From positions 1,821,794-1,885,793 of the forward strand of contig NZ_CP118957.1 of assembly GCF_029023825.1 (NCBI RefSeq): a stretch of 64,000 nucleotides of DNA, written 5' to 3'. Of this stretch, positions 8,042 through 16,735 are shown piece after piece; position 1 is the first letter of the stretch; every line of letters begins with the position of its first letter. Below the pieces are notes generated by a model. It searched no databases and was not told the DNA's origin. It saw only the letters and a list, made by a program, of their open reading frames with translations. This stretch comes from Enterococcus saccharolyticus subsp. saccharolyticus (GTDB lineage Bacteria; Bacillota; Bacilli; Lactobacillales; Enterococcaceae). The position numbers were made by a program, and so were the translations under genes.

Positions 8042-10056
8042 TTAATCCCTCTTTTCTAAATAGTTCACCAAATCGCCACTATGCTCAATTGCTGACCCAT
8101 TTTCTCTTGCGTCTTCCACCATAGTAATGCCCATAAATTCTTTATTTTCTGTATCAAAGTACAATAAGAAGCTATTTTCAATTCCGGTGGTATCTTGTTT
8201 TTCTTTAATTTCGGCTGTTCCTGTTTTAGCGGATAAAACAAAATCAGGCGTATAAAATTGATGCACATAGCCATCTTCATCAGATACACTGTGAACCAAA
8301 TCAGTTAGAATGGTTGTTGCTGCCTTTTTTGAAATCACTTGCTCTTTGACTTCTGTTTTTTGATAGTTCATTAAACGCGGATAGGTCAGTTGACCGTCAT
8401 TCATGAAGACACTATACATGGTTGCTTGTTGAATAGGAGAAATTAACAATTCCCCTTGTCCATAGCCTGTATCAGCTAATAAAATATCCGTCGCAAATGA
8501 TTTTTCATTGGAAATCGAAGCGGGTTCCATATAAAATGGCAAGTCTAATTCTTCGTCAAAAATAAATTTAGATAATCCTTCTCTAAATTTGTCTTCGCCT
8601 AAAGCTAATGTTTTTTGCGCAAAATAAATGTTATCGGAATAAACGAGTGCTTTTTCTAAGTTAATCGGTGATGCTTCTTTCACTCGTGTGACTTCATACG
8701 AACCCCAACTTTGCTCTTTTTGCCATTTCAAACCAGAAATTGCTCGTTCTTCTTCAGGCGTAATCACGCCATCATCCAAACCGATTGCGCCAGTAATTAC
8801 TTTAAAAGTTGAACCGGGAGCATAGCGATTGGTGAAACGCGTCATAAAGGGTAACTTTTTATCATTGGCATACGCATCGTATTCTTTTTGAGTCATACCT
8901 AACATCATTTTATTCGGATCATAAGCGGGTGAACTGACTGTTGCGAGTAAATCGCCTGTTTGTGGTTGCATAACGACAGTCGACTCCGGTGCGTTCTTTA
9001 GATTTTCAAAAGCTGTTTCTTGGGTTTGTGCATCAATTGTTAATTTTAAAGGTTCAGCATTTTTGCGTTCTTTTTCTAATAACACCTTTTTAACCGTGCC
9101 ATCCTCTGATACTACTTCAATGACACCGCCGGATTCTCCACGTAATTGCTTATCAAAGACTGCCTCTAATCCTGATTTGCCGACCAAATCATTCTCATTT
9201 AAAGAAGCATCTTTTTCGATATCTTCTTGCGTGACCTGACTAACATAACCAATTAAATGCGCTGCAGCTTCTTTTAAGGGATAATAACGTTTCTTCACGT
9301 GACCAATCACCGCACCGGTTGGTAATTCTTTTAAAGGATTACTTTCTTCTTCTCCATACAATGTTTTCACTGGTACAAAAACTTCGCCTTGAGCCCATTC
9401 TGGTGCTAATGCGTCGTTCAATTGGTCGACAGAAACTGCAAATGCTTCACTAATTGCTTTCAAATGCTGTTCTTTTGCTGTTCCTTCACCTAATTTACTA
9501 GGATTTAAGCCTAGTTGTTGGTAGTCACGATTGGTAGCTAATTTTTCACCGTTACGGTCAATAATTTCACCACGTTCAGCAGTATCTTCTTGAATATTAA
9601 TTTTATCTTTGCCTGTCATATCTGGGAAAATGAGATTAGGTGCCCAATCAATCACCGGTTGGTCATCGACAAACGCGACTGTCGTTTGATAAGCAACATC
9701 TTCTAATTCTCCTAAAAATGTATCAAATGACACATGATACGATAACAAGTACTCGTCTTGTTTTTTTCAACTTTTACGTCTGAAACTTTTGCATTTTCAG
9801 TATGTAAGGAAGAAAAAATAAGTTGGTATTTATTGATGACTTCTTCTTTCGTATAACCACTGCTTTTGATGGATGTTGGACTTAAAGAATCAACCAATTT
9901 GTCATACGAGCCTTTTTCTAAGGCTTGTACGTAGGTATCTGCCACTTTTTTTACTTCACGTTCTTTGGCTCCTTGCAAAAACCAATACGTCCCGCCGCCA
10001 ATAGCGCCTACTGCCAAGACTACACTAGCGATGAGTATGCCTTTTCTTGCTGACAT
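8042..10056 (-). pseudogene. Low-affinity class B penicillin-binding protein (PBP5/PBP4 family), reading frame broken once
   Basis: This is a full-length homologue of E. faecium PBP5, E. hirae PBP3r and E. faecalis PBP4, the transpeptidases behind intrinsic beta-lactam tolerance. The N-terminal piece (9712-10056) has a membrane anchor and the start of the MecA_N domain. The rest (8042-9748) has the dimerisation domain and a complete transpeptidase domain: STFK, YSDN and KTGT. The two frames meet at an A7 run (9761-9767), where adding one A, or a ribosome slipping -1, yields a normal PBP5-like sequence (VEKKQDEYLLSYHVSF). The site reads A_AAA_AAC in the correct phase. Mutation, sequencing error and programmed slippage are all possible. 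Confidence 0.8.
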
Positions 10057-10140
10057 TTCTTTCCCCCACTTTCTTTTCCATTAATTATGTCATACCAAAA
10101 ATTGAAAAACAAAAAGCTTAAGAAAACTTGGAAAGGAAAA

Positions 10141-10170
10141 GAACCCAGAAAAATTCTGAGTTCTCCAACT
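10141..10170 (-). terminator. Possible terminator after the lipase-like gene
   Basis: AGAACTCAGAA pairs imperfectly with TTCTGGGTTCT on the minus strand, followed by TTTTCC. The hairpin contains one mismatch. Confidence 0.5.
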
Positions 10171-10177
10171 GCTCTAA

Positions 10178-11197
10178 TTAGTTTTCGTCAAAGAAATCAA
10201 CAATTAATTGATAAACGACAGGACTTTCTACTTCATTTAACACTTCATGTTTCATCTGTGGTAAATCAATCACATCAATCTGGTGGTAGCCAATCCGACG
10301 CAATGTATTTTCAGTATCTAATAACCCTTGATTACCTCCAGTAATGTCATGATCTTCGGCACCAGTAATACTTAAAATAGGTAGTTCTGGATGACGGCAA
10401 GCAAAATTAGCGACATTTTTTAGTTCACGATTGGTTTGCCAAATTGTCGCAACACCACGATTATCATAACCAGGAATCATCCACGGATCATTCATCGCCT
10501 CTTCTAAATGCTCCTCGCTATTGGTTAACCACGTTTTATCTTTTGAATCAAAATCTGACAGTTTTTTCAAAATCCAAGAGAAACCATGTTCACCGGCGAC
10601 TTTGTTCGCAATTTCGGCAATCAAACACCCCATCTTCGCATTTTTTTCGTATTGAACCGTTCCCGTCAATAATAATTTATCAATTTCCGCATCGTGTTTT
10701 TGCAAATAAACACGCGCTAACATCGAACCAAAAGAATGCCCATAGAGATAGACAGGTTTATGAGCAAAACGTTGTTTCACAAATTGGGTGATTTCAGCTT
10801 GATCTTCCACCATTCGTGTCATACCCGGCATATGGCCCAACACAAATTGTTCATTCACTGATTGGCCATGCCCACGGTTGTCACTAATCACAACGGCATA
10901 GCCATTTTCTGCTAAATGATTGGCAAAATGCAAATAACGTTTGCGATGTTCTAAAATCCCATGCACGATTTGTACAACTGCTTTAATAGGACGATACGTT
11001 GGTCGAACAATGCTTAAGGCTAACGGTAGTCCATCCGAAGCGATTAAGAAAACATCCTCAGTCGTCGTTTTAAGTAATCCTGCGTCATCAAAGGCAAGCT
11101 CTTCTTCAATCGTAATCGTTTCTGGTCGGTTGCGGAATAACGCATAAAAACCAATTCCCGCACCAATTAAGCTACCGTAAAGTAATGCTTTTTTCAC
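10178..11197 (-). CDS. Alpha/beta hydrolase, monoacylglycerol lipase/lysophospholipase-like
   Basis: The protein has 339 residues. An N-terminal hydrophobic anchor (about residues 4-22) is followed by an alpha/beta hydrolase domain. The nucleophile elbow is GHSFGS, the acid is in TGAEDHD, and the histidine is in QMKHEV. VQIVHGILEHRKRYLHF and DNRGHGQS match the Hydrolase_4 (monoacylglycerol lipase) pattern. It probably sits at the outer or inner membrane face and acts on lipid esters. It starts at ATG 11197 with AGGAGGAA upstream. Substrate not determinable. Confidence 0.85.
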   Translation of the reverse strand: MKKALLYGSLIGAGIGFYALFRNRPETITIEEELAFDDAGLLKTTTEDVFLIASDGLPLALSIVRPTYRPIKAVVQIVHGILEHRKRYLHFANHLAENGYAVVISDNRGHGQSVNEQFVLGHMPGMTRMVEDQAEITQFVKQRFAHKPVYLYGHSFGSMLARVYLQKHDAEIDKLLLTGTVQYEKNAKMGCLIAEIANKVAGEHGFSWILKKLSDFDSKDKTWLTNSEEHLEEAMNDPWMIPGYDNRGVATIWQTNRELKNVANFACRHPELPILSITGAEDHDITGGNQGLLDTENTLRRIGYHQIDVIDLPQMKHEVLNEVESPVVYQLIVDFFDEN

Positions 11198-11257
11198 AAT
11201 CCATTCCTCCTAGTGTTATCATTAGCCTTATTGTACCGAAAAAAAGAAATTTAGACG

Positions 11258-11292
11258 AACAAAAAAACAGACTGGTTACCCAATCTGTTTAA
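11258..11292 (-). terminator. Terminator of the PadR/ABC exporter operon
   Basis: AACAGATTGGGTAACCAGTC-type hairpin: the arms AACAGA and TCTGTT, with inner TTGG/CCAG, are followed by TTTTTTTG on the minus strand. Confidence 0.75.
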
Positions 11293-11296
11293 AAAT

Positions 11297-12550
11297 TTAA
11301 TTTTGACTCTTCATCAAACGGAACGATTGTTTCAAAGTGGCAAAAATACCATTGTCATTGTAAACCAACACATTGGATTTATACATTTTCGCACAACCGA
11401 CTGTTAAGGCAATTGTAGTTACCAATAAAATAGCTACCGAGATTAACGCACCACCAACCCCAACTGTTTCATTGGCTAGGCGAATCGGCATAATGTATGA
11501 CGATAGGAACGGGATATATGAGGTAATACGAATGACGATATTGTTCGGGTCCATCGCCCCTAGCATAATCCCTAACATATAACCACCTAACGATAAATAC
11601 GTTACTGGTAAAATAACTTTTGATGTATCTTCCGCTTTGTTAACCAACGATCCACATAAAGCAGCTAAGACCGCATAAATAAAAATACCTAATAAAACGA
11701 AAATCAACGTAAAGACTAAGAAGTTTCCTAAAATCGCTTGTAACGAAATATTTGCCAAGAATGATTGGACGACTTCCATCTCTTTCACCCAATTATAACT
11801 AATCGCAAAAGCAATCGCATATACAACCATTTGTGTTAAAGCGACTAATAAAATCCCAAATAATTTGCCATAAAAATGCGTTTGCGCGCGCGTACTCGAC
11901 AAGATGACTTCCATGATACGCGTCCCTTTTTCAGAAGCAATTTCTTGAGCAATAATCCCTGCATACGTCATAATGAACACGAATAATAAAATGGTGCCAC
12001 CGAAACTAATGATGTATTGAACGACACTATTATCTTCACCAATCACCATATTCCCATTATCATCAAAATTCACTTTTTGTTTTGTAAATTCGGCCGGTTG
12101 ACTCAAACTAACCACTTGTTCAGGTGTTAAACCTAATTTTTCTGCACGTGATGACCCTTGAATACTGGATAAAATTTGTTGCAGTGTTAATTCCGTTGCT
12201 TGGCCTAAACTTGATTCACTAAACAGTTCACCTTTCACTGTCTCTTCGGTAACCTGTAGTACTAAAAATGCATCAATTTTTTCTTCTCTCATTTGTTTCT
12301 CTGCTGCTTCTTTTGAATCTAAGACAACAAATTGATAGTCTTCATTTTCAGCTTGCGCTACTAATTCAGCAAATCCTGCCTGCTCAGAAATCAGTCCAAT
12401 TTTATCGACATGACTGGCACGACTAGCAAAGTGTCCCCCTGCATAGGCGAGGCCACCAATAATAAATGGAACGAGTAACATAATAAAAAACGACACCGAC
12501 TTCACATTTTTCTTATAAACATCGCTTGCGATTACCCAAAATTTATCCAT
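11297..12550 (-). CDS. ABC-2 type exporter permease (NatB/YhaP-like)
   Basis: The protein has 417 residues. One N-terminal membrane segment (FFIMLLVPFIIGGLAYAGG) is followed by a roughly 150-residue extracytoplasmic domain, then about five segments near the C-terminus. ASEKGTRIMEVILSS is the coupling helix region typical of NatB/YhaP permeases. ATG 12550, six nt after AGGTG, overlaps the ATPase stop by 8 nt, so the two are coupled. The family exports ions, peptides or antimicrobials; substrate unknown. Confidence 0.87.
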   Translation of the reverse strand: MDKFWVIASDVYKKNVKSVSFFIMLLVPFIIGGLAYAGGHFASRASHVDKIGLISEQAGFAELVAQAENEDYQFVVLDSKEAAEKQMREEKIDAFLVLQVTEETVKGELFSESSLGQATELTLQQILSSIQGSSRAEKLGLTPEQVVSLSQPAEFTKQKVNFDDNGNMVIGEDNSVVQYIISFGGTILLFVFIMTYAGIIAQEIASEKGTRIMEVILSSTRAQTHFYGKLFGILLVALTQMVVYAIAFAISYNWVKEMEVVQSFLANISLQAILGNFLVFTLIFVLLGIFIYAVLAALCGSLVNKAEDTSKVILPVTYLSLGGYMLGIMLGAMDPNNIVIRITSYIPFLSSYIMPIRLANETVGVGGALISVAILLVTTIALTVGCAKMYKSNVLVYNDNGIFATLKQSFRLMKSQN

Positions 12551-13442
12551 TGATGTCACCTGCTTTCAATTTAAAGATTTCTTCTAACGTTGGTGGTTGC
12601 TGATTAAACATTGGAATATATCCATCGGCAGTGGCTAAAGTAAAAAGTTCCTTGCCAACTTCTGGGTCGGTTAAGGTAATTTCTAATGAGCGGTCTTCTC
12701 GTGTGTTGACGGATTGAACACCCACTAATTTTTCAATCGTTGCTTTTTCCAAACCAGACTCTAAAAAGACTTTTGTTCGACCAAATGACTCACGAATTTC
12801 ATGCACCTTTCCATTTAAAACCATGGAACCGTTACGTAACATAATCAAGTGGTCACAAATTTTTTCAACGTTATCCATATTATGACTTGAAAAAATGACA
12901 CAAGAACCTTTTGATTTTAGCTCTATGATTCCGTCTTTTAAAAGCTCAGCATTCACTGGATCAAGGCCACTAAATGGCTCATCTAAAATGACTAGTTTTG
13001 GTTCGTGAATTAACGTAGAAATCAATTGTACTTTTTGTTGATTCCCTTTAGACAATGATTTAATTTTATCTGTCTTTTTTCCTTTCACTTGAAACTTGTC
13101 CATCCACTCGTCAATTTTCGGTTCAATTTCTTTTTTCGTTTTCCCACGAAGCTTTGCAAAATAAATTAATTGATCTTGAATCGATACTTTAGGATACAAG
13201 CCGCGTTCTTCTGGTAAATATCCGATGACATTATAATCTTTAGCGCTTAATGGTTTACCATTCCATAAAACTTCTCCACGATCTGCTTTTAAAAAATCTA
13301 AAATCAAACGAAACGTCGTCGTTTTCCCCGCACCATTTTGCCCAATCAATCCCATGATTTCGCCATCTTGAATGTGAAATGACAAATCATCCACTGCCGT
13401 GTAGTCGCCAAATTTTTTGACTAAATGTTTTGCTTCTAACAT
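12543..13442 (-). CDS. ABC exporter ATPase (NatA/YhaQ-like)
   Basis: The protein has 299 residues. It has Walker A GQNGAGKTT, signature LSKGNQQK, Walker B KLVILDEPFSGLDP, the H-loop in FSSHNMD, and a C-terminal DUF4162-type extension common in NatA/YhaQ ATPases. It starts at ATG 13442 behind AAAGGAGG. It is in the operon padR - DUF2812 - ATPase - permease. Confidence 0.9.
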   Translation of the reverse strand: MLEAKHLVKKFGDYTAVDDLSFHIQDGEIMGLIGQNGAGKTTTFRLILDFLKADRGEVLWNGKPLSAKDYNVIGYLPEERGLYPKVSIQDQLIYFAKLRGKTKKEIEPKIDEWMDKFQVKGKKTDKIKSLSKGNQQKVQLISTLIHEPKLVILDEPFSGLDPVNAELLKDGIIELKSKGSCVIFSSHNMDNVEKICDHLIMLRNGSMVLNGKVHEIRESFGRTKVFLESGLEKATIEKLVGVQSVNTREDRSLEITLTDPEVGKELFTLATADGYIPMFNQQPPTLEEIFKLKAGDING

Positions 13443-13464
13443 AGTAACTCCTCCTTTAATTCGT

Positions 13465-14142
13465 TTAGAAAAAATACTCAAAAGTAAAACCAATCATCCC
13501 GCCTATAATGGCACCAAACATCAAATTAAACAATGTATCTAACCAAAATCGTTGCTTTTTCGCAAAAGCTTCAGGATTATTAAAAAACTCTGAACGATCT
13601 TTATAACGCCTACGTATCAAATACCCACTAATAAAATAAATAAGTGGATATAAAAGCAATCCAATGCCTCCACCTGTAAAGAAGCCAGAAAAAAAAGTCA
13701 TTTCAATTACATGATACACCAATAAAAGACTCATTATTATAAGGATTAATAAACCAAACGCACTTATTTTAAATGAATTTTTCATTAACCATTTTTGTTC
13801 TATTTCTAGTCGCTCTGCATAAGATACTTTGTCAGAAAAAATAGTTGGCGTGTCTGGGTCAGCCATAAAATAGAAGTATCGTTTTTGGTAATTGCTCACA
13901 TATGTCCAACCACTCGCTTCATACATCTCTAAGTACTCATCAATTTCTGCTTGTGATTGGTTGCCTGTATAAAAATCAACTGCAAATTGTTTTTCTTGGG
14001 CAGGTGCTTTTTTAAAAACTAAAAAACCTAATTGATTCATTTTAACAAACTGCCAACCTTTGCGGGCTTGTTGGGCTAGTCGCATCATTTCTTTTTCTGC
14101 GTAAAAACTCACACCCAAGCTATATAAATACTTTTGTTTCAT
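13465..14142 (-). CDS. DUF2812 membrane protein
   Basis: The protein has 225 residues. The soluble N-terminal half (GWQFVKMNQLGFLVF, DEYLEMYEASGWTYVSNYQKRYFYF) is the DUF2812 repeat region. The C-terminal half has four membrane segments, ending GAIIGGMIGFTFEYFF. DUF2812 proteins are usually encoded beside PadR regulators and are thought to take part in stress or antimicrobial responses, but the mechanism is unknown. It starts at ATG 14142 with GGAGGG upstream. It sits 19 nt after padR and ahead of the ABC exporter. Confidence 0.82.
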   Translation of the reverse strand: MKQKYLYSLGVSFYAEKEMMRLAQQARKGWQFVKMNQLGFLVFKKAPAQEKQFAVDFYTGNQSQAEIDEYLEMYEASGWTYVSNYQKRYFYFMADPDTPTIFSDKVSYAERLEIEQKWLMKNSFKISAFGLLILIIMSLLLVYHVIEMTFFSGFFTGGGIGLLLYPLIYFISGYLIRRRYKDRSEFFNNPEAFAKKQRFWLDTLFNLMFGAIIGGMIGFTFEYFF

Positions 14143-14161
14143 CTTTGAACACCCTCCAACA

Positions 14162-14467
14162 CTAATCAAATTGTTCCAACATCTTAGCACCCGCTTGATA
14201 AAAAATCTTCCGTCGTTGAACTTCTTGTTTTAACACATCAATTCCTTTGGGTGTGATGTGATAAATCTTTTTGCGATCAGAGCTTTCTTCTAAACGAATC
14301 CACTCACTTTTGACTAATTTTTTTAAAATAGTATACATACTCGCTGGCCCAACTTCCACTTTGCCTTCAGTTAAAACAGTTATTTCTTTCATAATCGCAT
14401 AACCATGTTGCGGTTTTAATAAAGCTAATAAAATTAAATAGGTGGAATCTGTTAATGTTTCATCCAT
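14162..14467 (-). CDS. PadR-family transcriptional repressor
   Basis: The protein has 101 residues with a winged helix: LILLALLKPQHGYAIMKEI, then VGPASMYTILKKL as the recognition element, and the wing RKKIYHITPKG. This is a short (class s-PadR) protein. It starts at ATG 14467 behind GAGGTG; the upstream in-frame extension is promoter DNA. Repeated GATATAT half-sites cover its own promoter, so it probably represses the operon and responds to a ligand, often an antimicrobial or phenolic compound in this family. Confidence 0.9.
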   Translation of the reverse strand: MDETLTDSTYLILLALLKPQHGYAIMKEITVLTEGKVEVGPASMYTILKKLVKSEWIRLEESSDRKKIYHITPKGIDVLKQEVQRRKIFYQAGAKMLEQFD

Positions 14468-14493
14468 CGTAATCACCTCACCTATATCATCAT

Positions 14494-14542
14494 CCGATAT
14501 ATCACTTACCGATATATTATCAAGTGATATATTTTTTGTCAA
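14494..14542 (-). promoter_or_regulatory. padR promoter with repeated GATATAT operator sites
   Basis: On the minus strand TTGACA (14537-14542) and TAATAT (14514-14519) are exactly 17 nt apart. Copies of GATATAT lie at 14497-14503, 14511-14517 and 14525-14531, two of them preceded by CC on the plus strand, overlapping the -10 and spacer. I infer a PadR autoregulatory operator. Confidence 0.65.
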
Positions 14543-14547
14543 ATAAA

Positions 14548-14584
14548 AAAAGAATCCCATTGATCGTAATCAATAGGATTCTTT
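14548..14584 (-). terminator. Terminator after the ocd remnant
   Basis: AGAATCCTATTGAT pairs with ATCAATGGGATTCT on the minus strand, followed by seven T residues. Confidence 0.8.
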
Positions 14585-14585
14585 C

Positions 14586-14898
14586 TTATAACTCAACAAT
14601 TTGTCCAATTTTTCTTTCCGTTGCCGTATCTAAAACTTGTTTGGTTACAGCTAAGTCTTGCAATGCAATTCCTGTCGAATCGAAAACGGTAATTTCCTCT
14701 GCTGTTTGACGACCAGTAACTTGGCCTAATAACACATGTCCAATTTCAGTCAGTTGTGCGGGTTGTACTTTTCCAGTTTGAACAGGAATTTCTAATTCCC
14801 CCACAGTCATCGATTGATACAAAGCTCGTTAAATTATAGTCCACTTCTGTTTCATAAATATTTAACCAGCGTTCGACGCCAAATGGTTTAATATACAT
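14586..14898 (-). pseudogene. Remnant: aminotransferase-like start joined to ornithine cyclodeaminase C-terminus
   Basis: A start behind GGAAG at 14898 opens MYIKPFGVERWLNIYET, which looks like the first residues of a fold-type I aminotransferase. About 24 codons later the sequence passes into another frame that encodes the last roughly 78 residues of an ornithine cyclodeaminase/mu-crystallin protein (EEITVFDSTGIALQDLAV). Several hundred codons are missing between the two. I read this as an internal deletion that fused the beginning of one gene to the end of another. The aminotransferase assignment rests on a short stretch and is tentative. Confidence 0.7.
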
Positions 14899-14921
14899 CT
14901 TTTATTACTTCCAATCTTTAA

Positions 14922-15656
14922 TTAATGTAACACTTTACTTAAGAAATCAATGGTTCTAGGGTGCGTTGGTTGGTCAAAAATTTGCTCCGGTGTTCCTTCT
15001 TCAATAATTTTTCCACCATCCATAAATAACACACGGTCACCCACTTCTTTGGCAAAGCCCATTTCATGTGTAACGATAACCATCGTCATACCCGCTTGGG
15101 CTAAATCTTTCATTACGTTTAATACTTCACCAACCATCTCTGGATCTAGTGCCGAAGTCGGTTCATCAAATAGCATGACATCTGGGTCCATCGCAAGTGC
15201 CCGAGCAATCGCAATCCGTTGTTTTTGTCCGCCAGATAGTGAATTAGGGTAGGCGTCCGCTTTCTCTGCTAAACCAACTTGATTTAATAGACGCATGCCA
15301 TTTTCTTTGGCTTGATCTGATGTTCGTAAACCGACTTTCACAGGTGCCAAACAAATGTTTTCCATCACTGTTTTATGCGGGAATAAATTAAAGGATTGGA
15401 ATACCATCCCTAATTTTTCACGAATTTTAAAAATATCAATTTTAGGATCGGTTAAATCTTGATTTTCAAAAATAATTGACCCTTTTGTCGGCACTTCTAA
15501 TAGATTTAAACAACGTAAAAAGGTACTTTTCCCTGAACCTGAAGGACCAATCACCACGACAACTTCACCTTGTTGAATCGTGGTATCAATGCCGTTTAAT
15601 ACTTGGTTATCACCAAATGCTTTATGCAAATCGATGACTTTAATTAATTCTGTCAT
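14922..15656 (-). CDS. Polar amino acid ABC transporter ATPase (GlnQ-like)
   Basis: The protein has 244 residues and is complete: Walker [11 protein letters not shown]-loop [10 protein letters not shown], signature LSGGQKQR, Walker [14 protein letters not shown], and H-loop [11 protein letters not shown]. It belongs to the GlnQ/ArtP group of amino acid importers. The start is ATG 15656, eight nt after AGGAG. Its partner upstream (SBP-permease) is broken and the gene downstream is a remnant, so it probably has no dedicated transporter at this site. Confidence 0.9.
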   Translation of the reverse strand: MTELIKVIDLHKAFGDNQVLNGIDTTIQQGEVVVVIGPSGSGKSTFLRCLNLLEVPTKGSIIFENQDLTDPKIDIFKIREKLGMVFQSFNLFPHKTVMENICLAPVKVGLRTSDQAKENGMRLLNQVGLAEKADAYPNSLSGGQKQRIAIARALAMDPDVMLFDEPTSALDPEMVGEVLNVMKDLAQAGMTMVIVTHEMGFAKEVGDRVLFMDGGKIIEEGTPEQIFDQPTHPRTIDFLSKVLH

Positions 15657-15668
15657 TTCTCTCATCTC

Positions 15669-16587
15669 CTATTCTAAATTTTTAGCAATGACACAAACAA
15701 ATGCTACACCAATCGTTGTCAATGCTCCTCTTAAAAACAATGGTCCATAGATTTGTAAGGTACTACGAGAATCGATATCGCCCACTTTGGCTTCTTCAAT
15801 ATTTTTTTCTAGAAGCTCTTCAATCAAACCTTCTTTTTGCATCTCGGCAATAATCTGATTGACTTCTGTAATCAACGCTTGACTTTCTTTTGGAAAAGCA
15901 ATTGATTGGGCTGTTTTTTCTTCTGGAACTTCAATTTCAATATCTGCAATAACTACATTCGGATAAATATCCAAGTAGTTTCTTGCTGCCAAGTAACCGA
16001 CAACACCGGCATCGACTGTTCTGCATTGATTTCGGCAATCACTTCAGGTAACTTTCCTAAAGAAACGGGATGCGCATGCCCAATATAATCATGCAAAATA
16101 GTTTCTTGCGTGGACCCTTTTTGAGCCGCAACTTCTTTACCAGTTAAGGACTCTAGAGACGTAAATTGTTCTTCTTTGTCTTTGGTTGTCAAAATAACAA
16201 ACGGTAGATTATGGTAACTGTCTGAAAAACTAATCACTTCTTTTCGTTCTGGCGTTGGATTAAATCCAGCTAATGCCATATCAAACTCGCCTGCTTGTAC
16301 ACTTGGAACTAAACCATCAAATTTCATATTGGTGATTTCTAACACAACACCTAGTTCTTCGGCAATTTTTTAGCGATATCAATATCAAACCCAATAATTT
16401 CTTCTTTCCCATTGTTCATACGAATGTATTCTTTGGGTGGATTATCTGCCGATGTTCCAACGATTAATGTGCCTCTATCTAAAACTTTCTGTAATGAATC
16501 ATCGGTTTGTGCAGACACCGGCATACTCCAAAACATAGGTAGAAAAACCACTAACATACCTATTAAACCAATCACCTTTTTTTCCAT
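15669..16587 (-). pseudogene. Degraded amino acid ABC transporter substrate-binding/permease fusion (GlnP-like)
   Basis: A signal peptide (IGLIGMLVVFLPMFWSMPVSA) leads into an SBP_bac_3 domain spread over three frames. Adding one A in the A-run near 16366-16371 and one A near 16017-16022 restores a continuous binding protein (FDIDIAKK, GFNPTPERKEVISFSDSYH, YLAARNYLDIYPN). The permease domain starts (YGPLFLRGALTTIGVAFVCVI) but is cut off at once by AKNLE and a stop, so about 200 residues of membrane domain are missing. Two frameshifts plus a truncated permease make a pseudogene the best call. Confidence 0.85.
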
Positions 16588-16604
16588 AGGTAAACCTCCT
16601 AATT

Positions 16605-16630
16605 AATGAATATTTTTATAAATATTCATT
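16605..16630 (-). promoter_or_regulatory. Palindrome before the decayed amino acid operon
   Basis: AATGAATATTT and AAATATTCATT are perfect 11-bp arms around TTAT, just upstream of the AGGAGGT site. TGAAT...ATTCA resembles half-sites of ArgR/AhrC ARG boxes, but the spacing is not classic, so the regulator is a guess. Confidence 0.45.
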
Positions 16631-16702
16631 TGTCTTCCTCGTATTATAGTTCATTTTTATGAAAAAATTCAAGGTAATGTTTCAATTTTCTGAATTTTCA
16701 CC

Positions 16703-16735
16703 ATAAAAAAGCTAGCTTCTTCGGCTAGCTTTCCT
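16703..16735 (-). terminator. uvrC terminator overlapping its stop codon
   Basis: AAAGCTAGC and GCTAGCTTT pair across CGAAGAA and are followed by TTTT. The uvrC TAG lies inside the first arm. Confidence 0.85.

Noticed and set aside
15669-16587. GlnP-like frameshifts as programmed slippage, like the PBP
   Set aside because: There are two frame changes, one not at a slippery site, and most of the permease domain is missing.
14586-16630. Insertion sequence or integrase as the cause of the decay
   Set aside because: No transposase, terminal inverted repeats or target duplications were found around the breakpoints.
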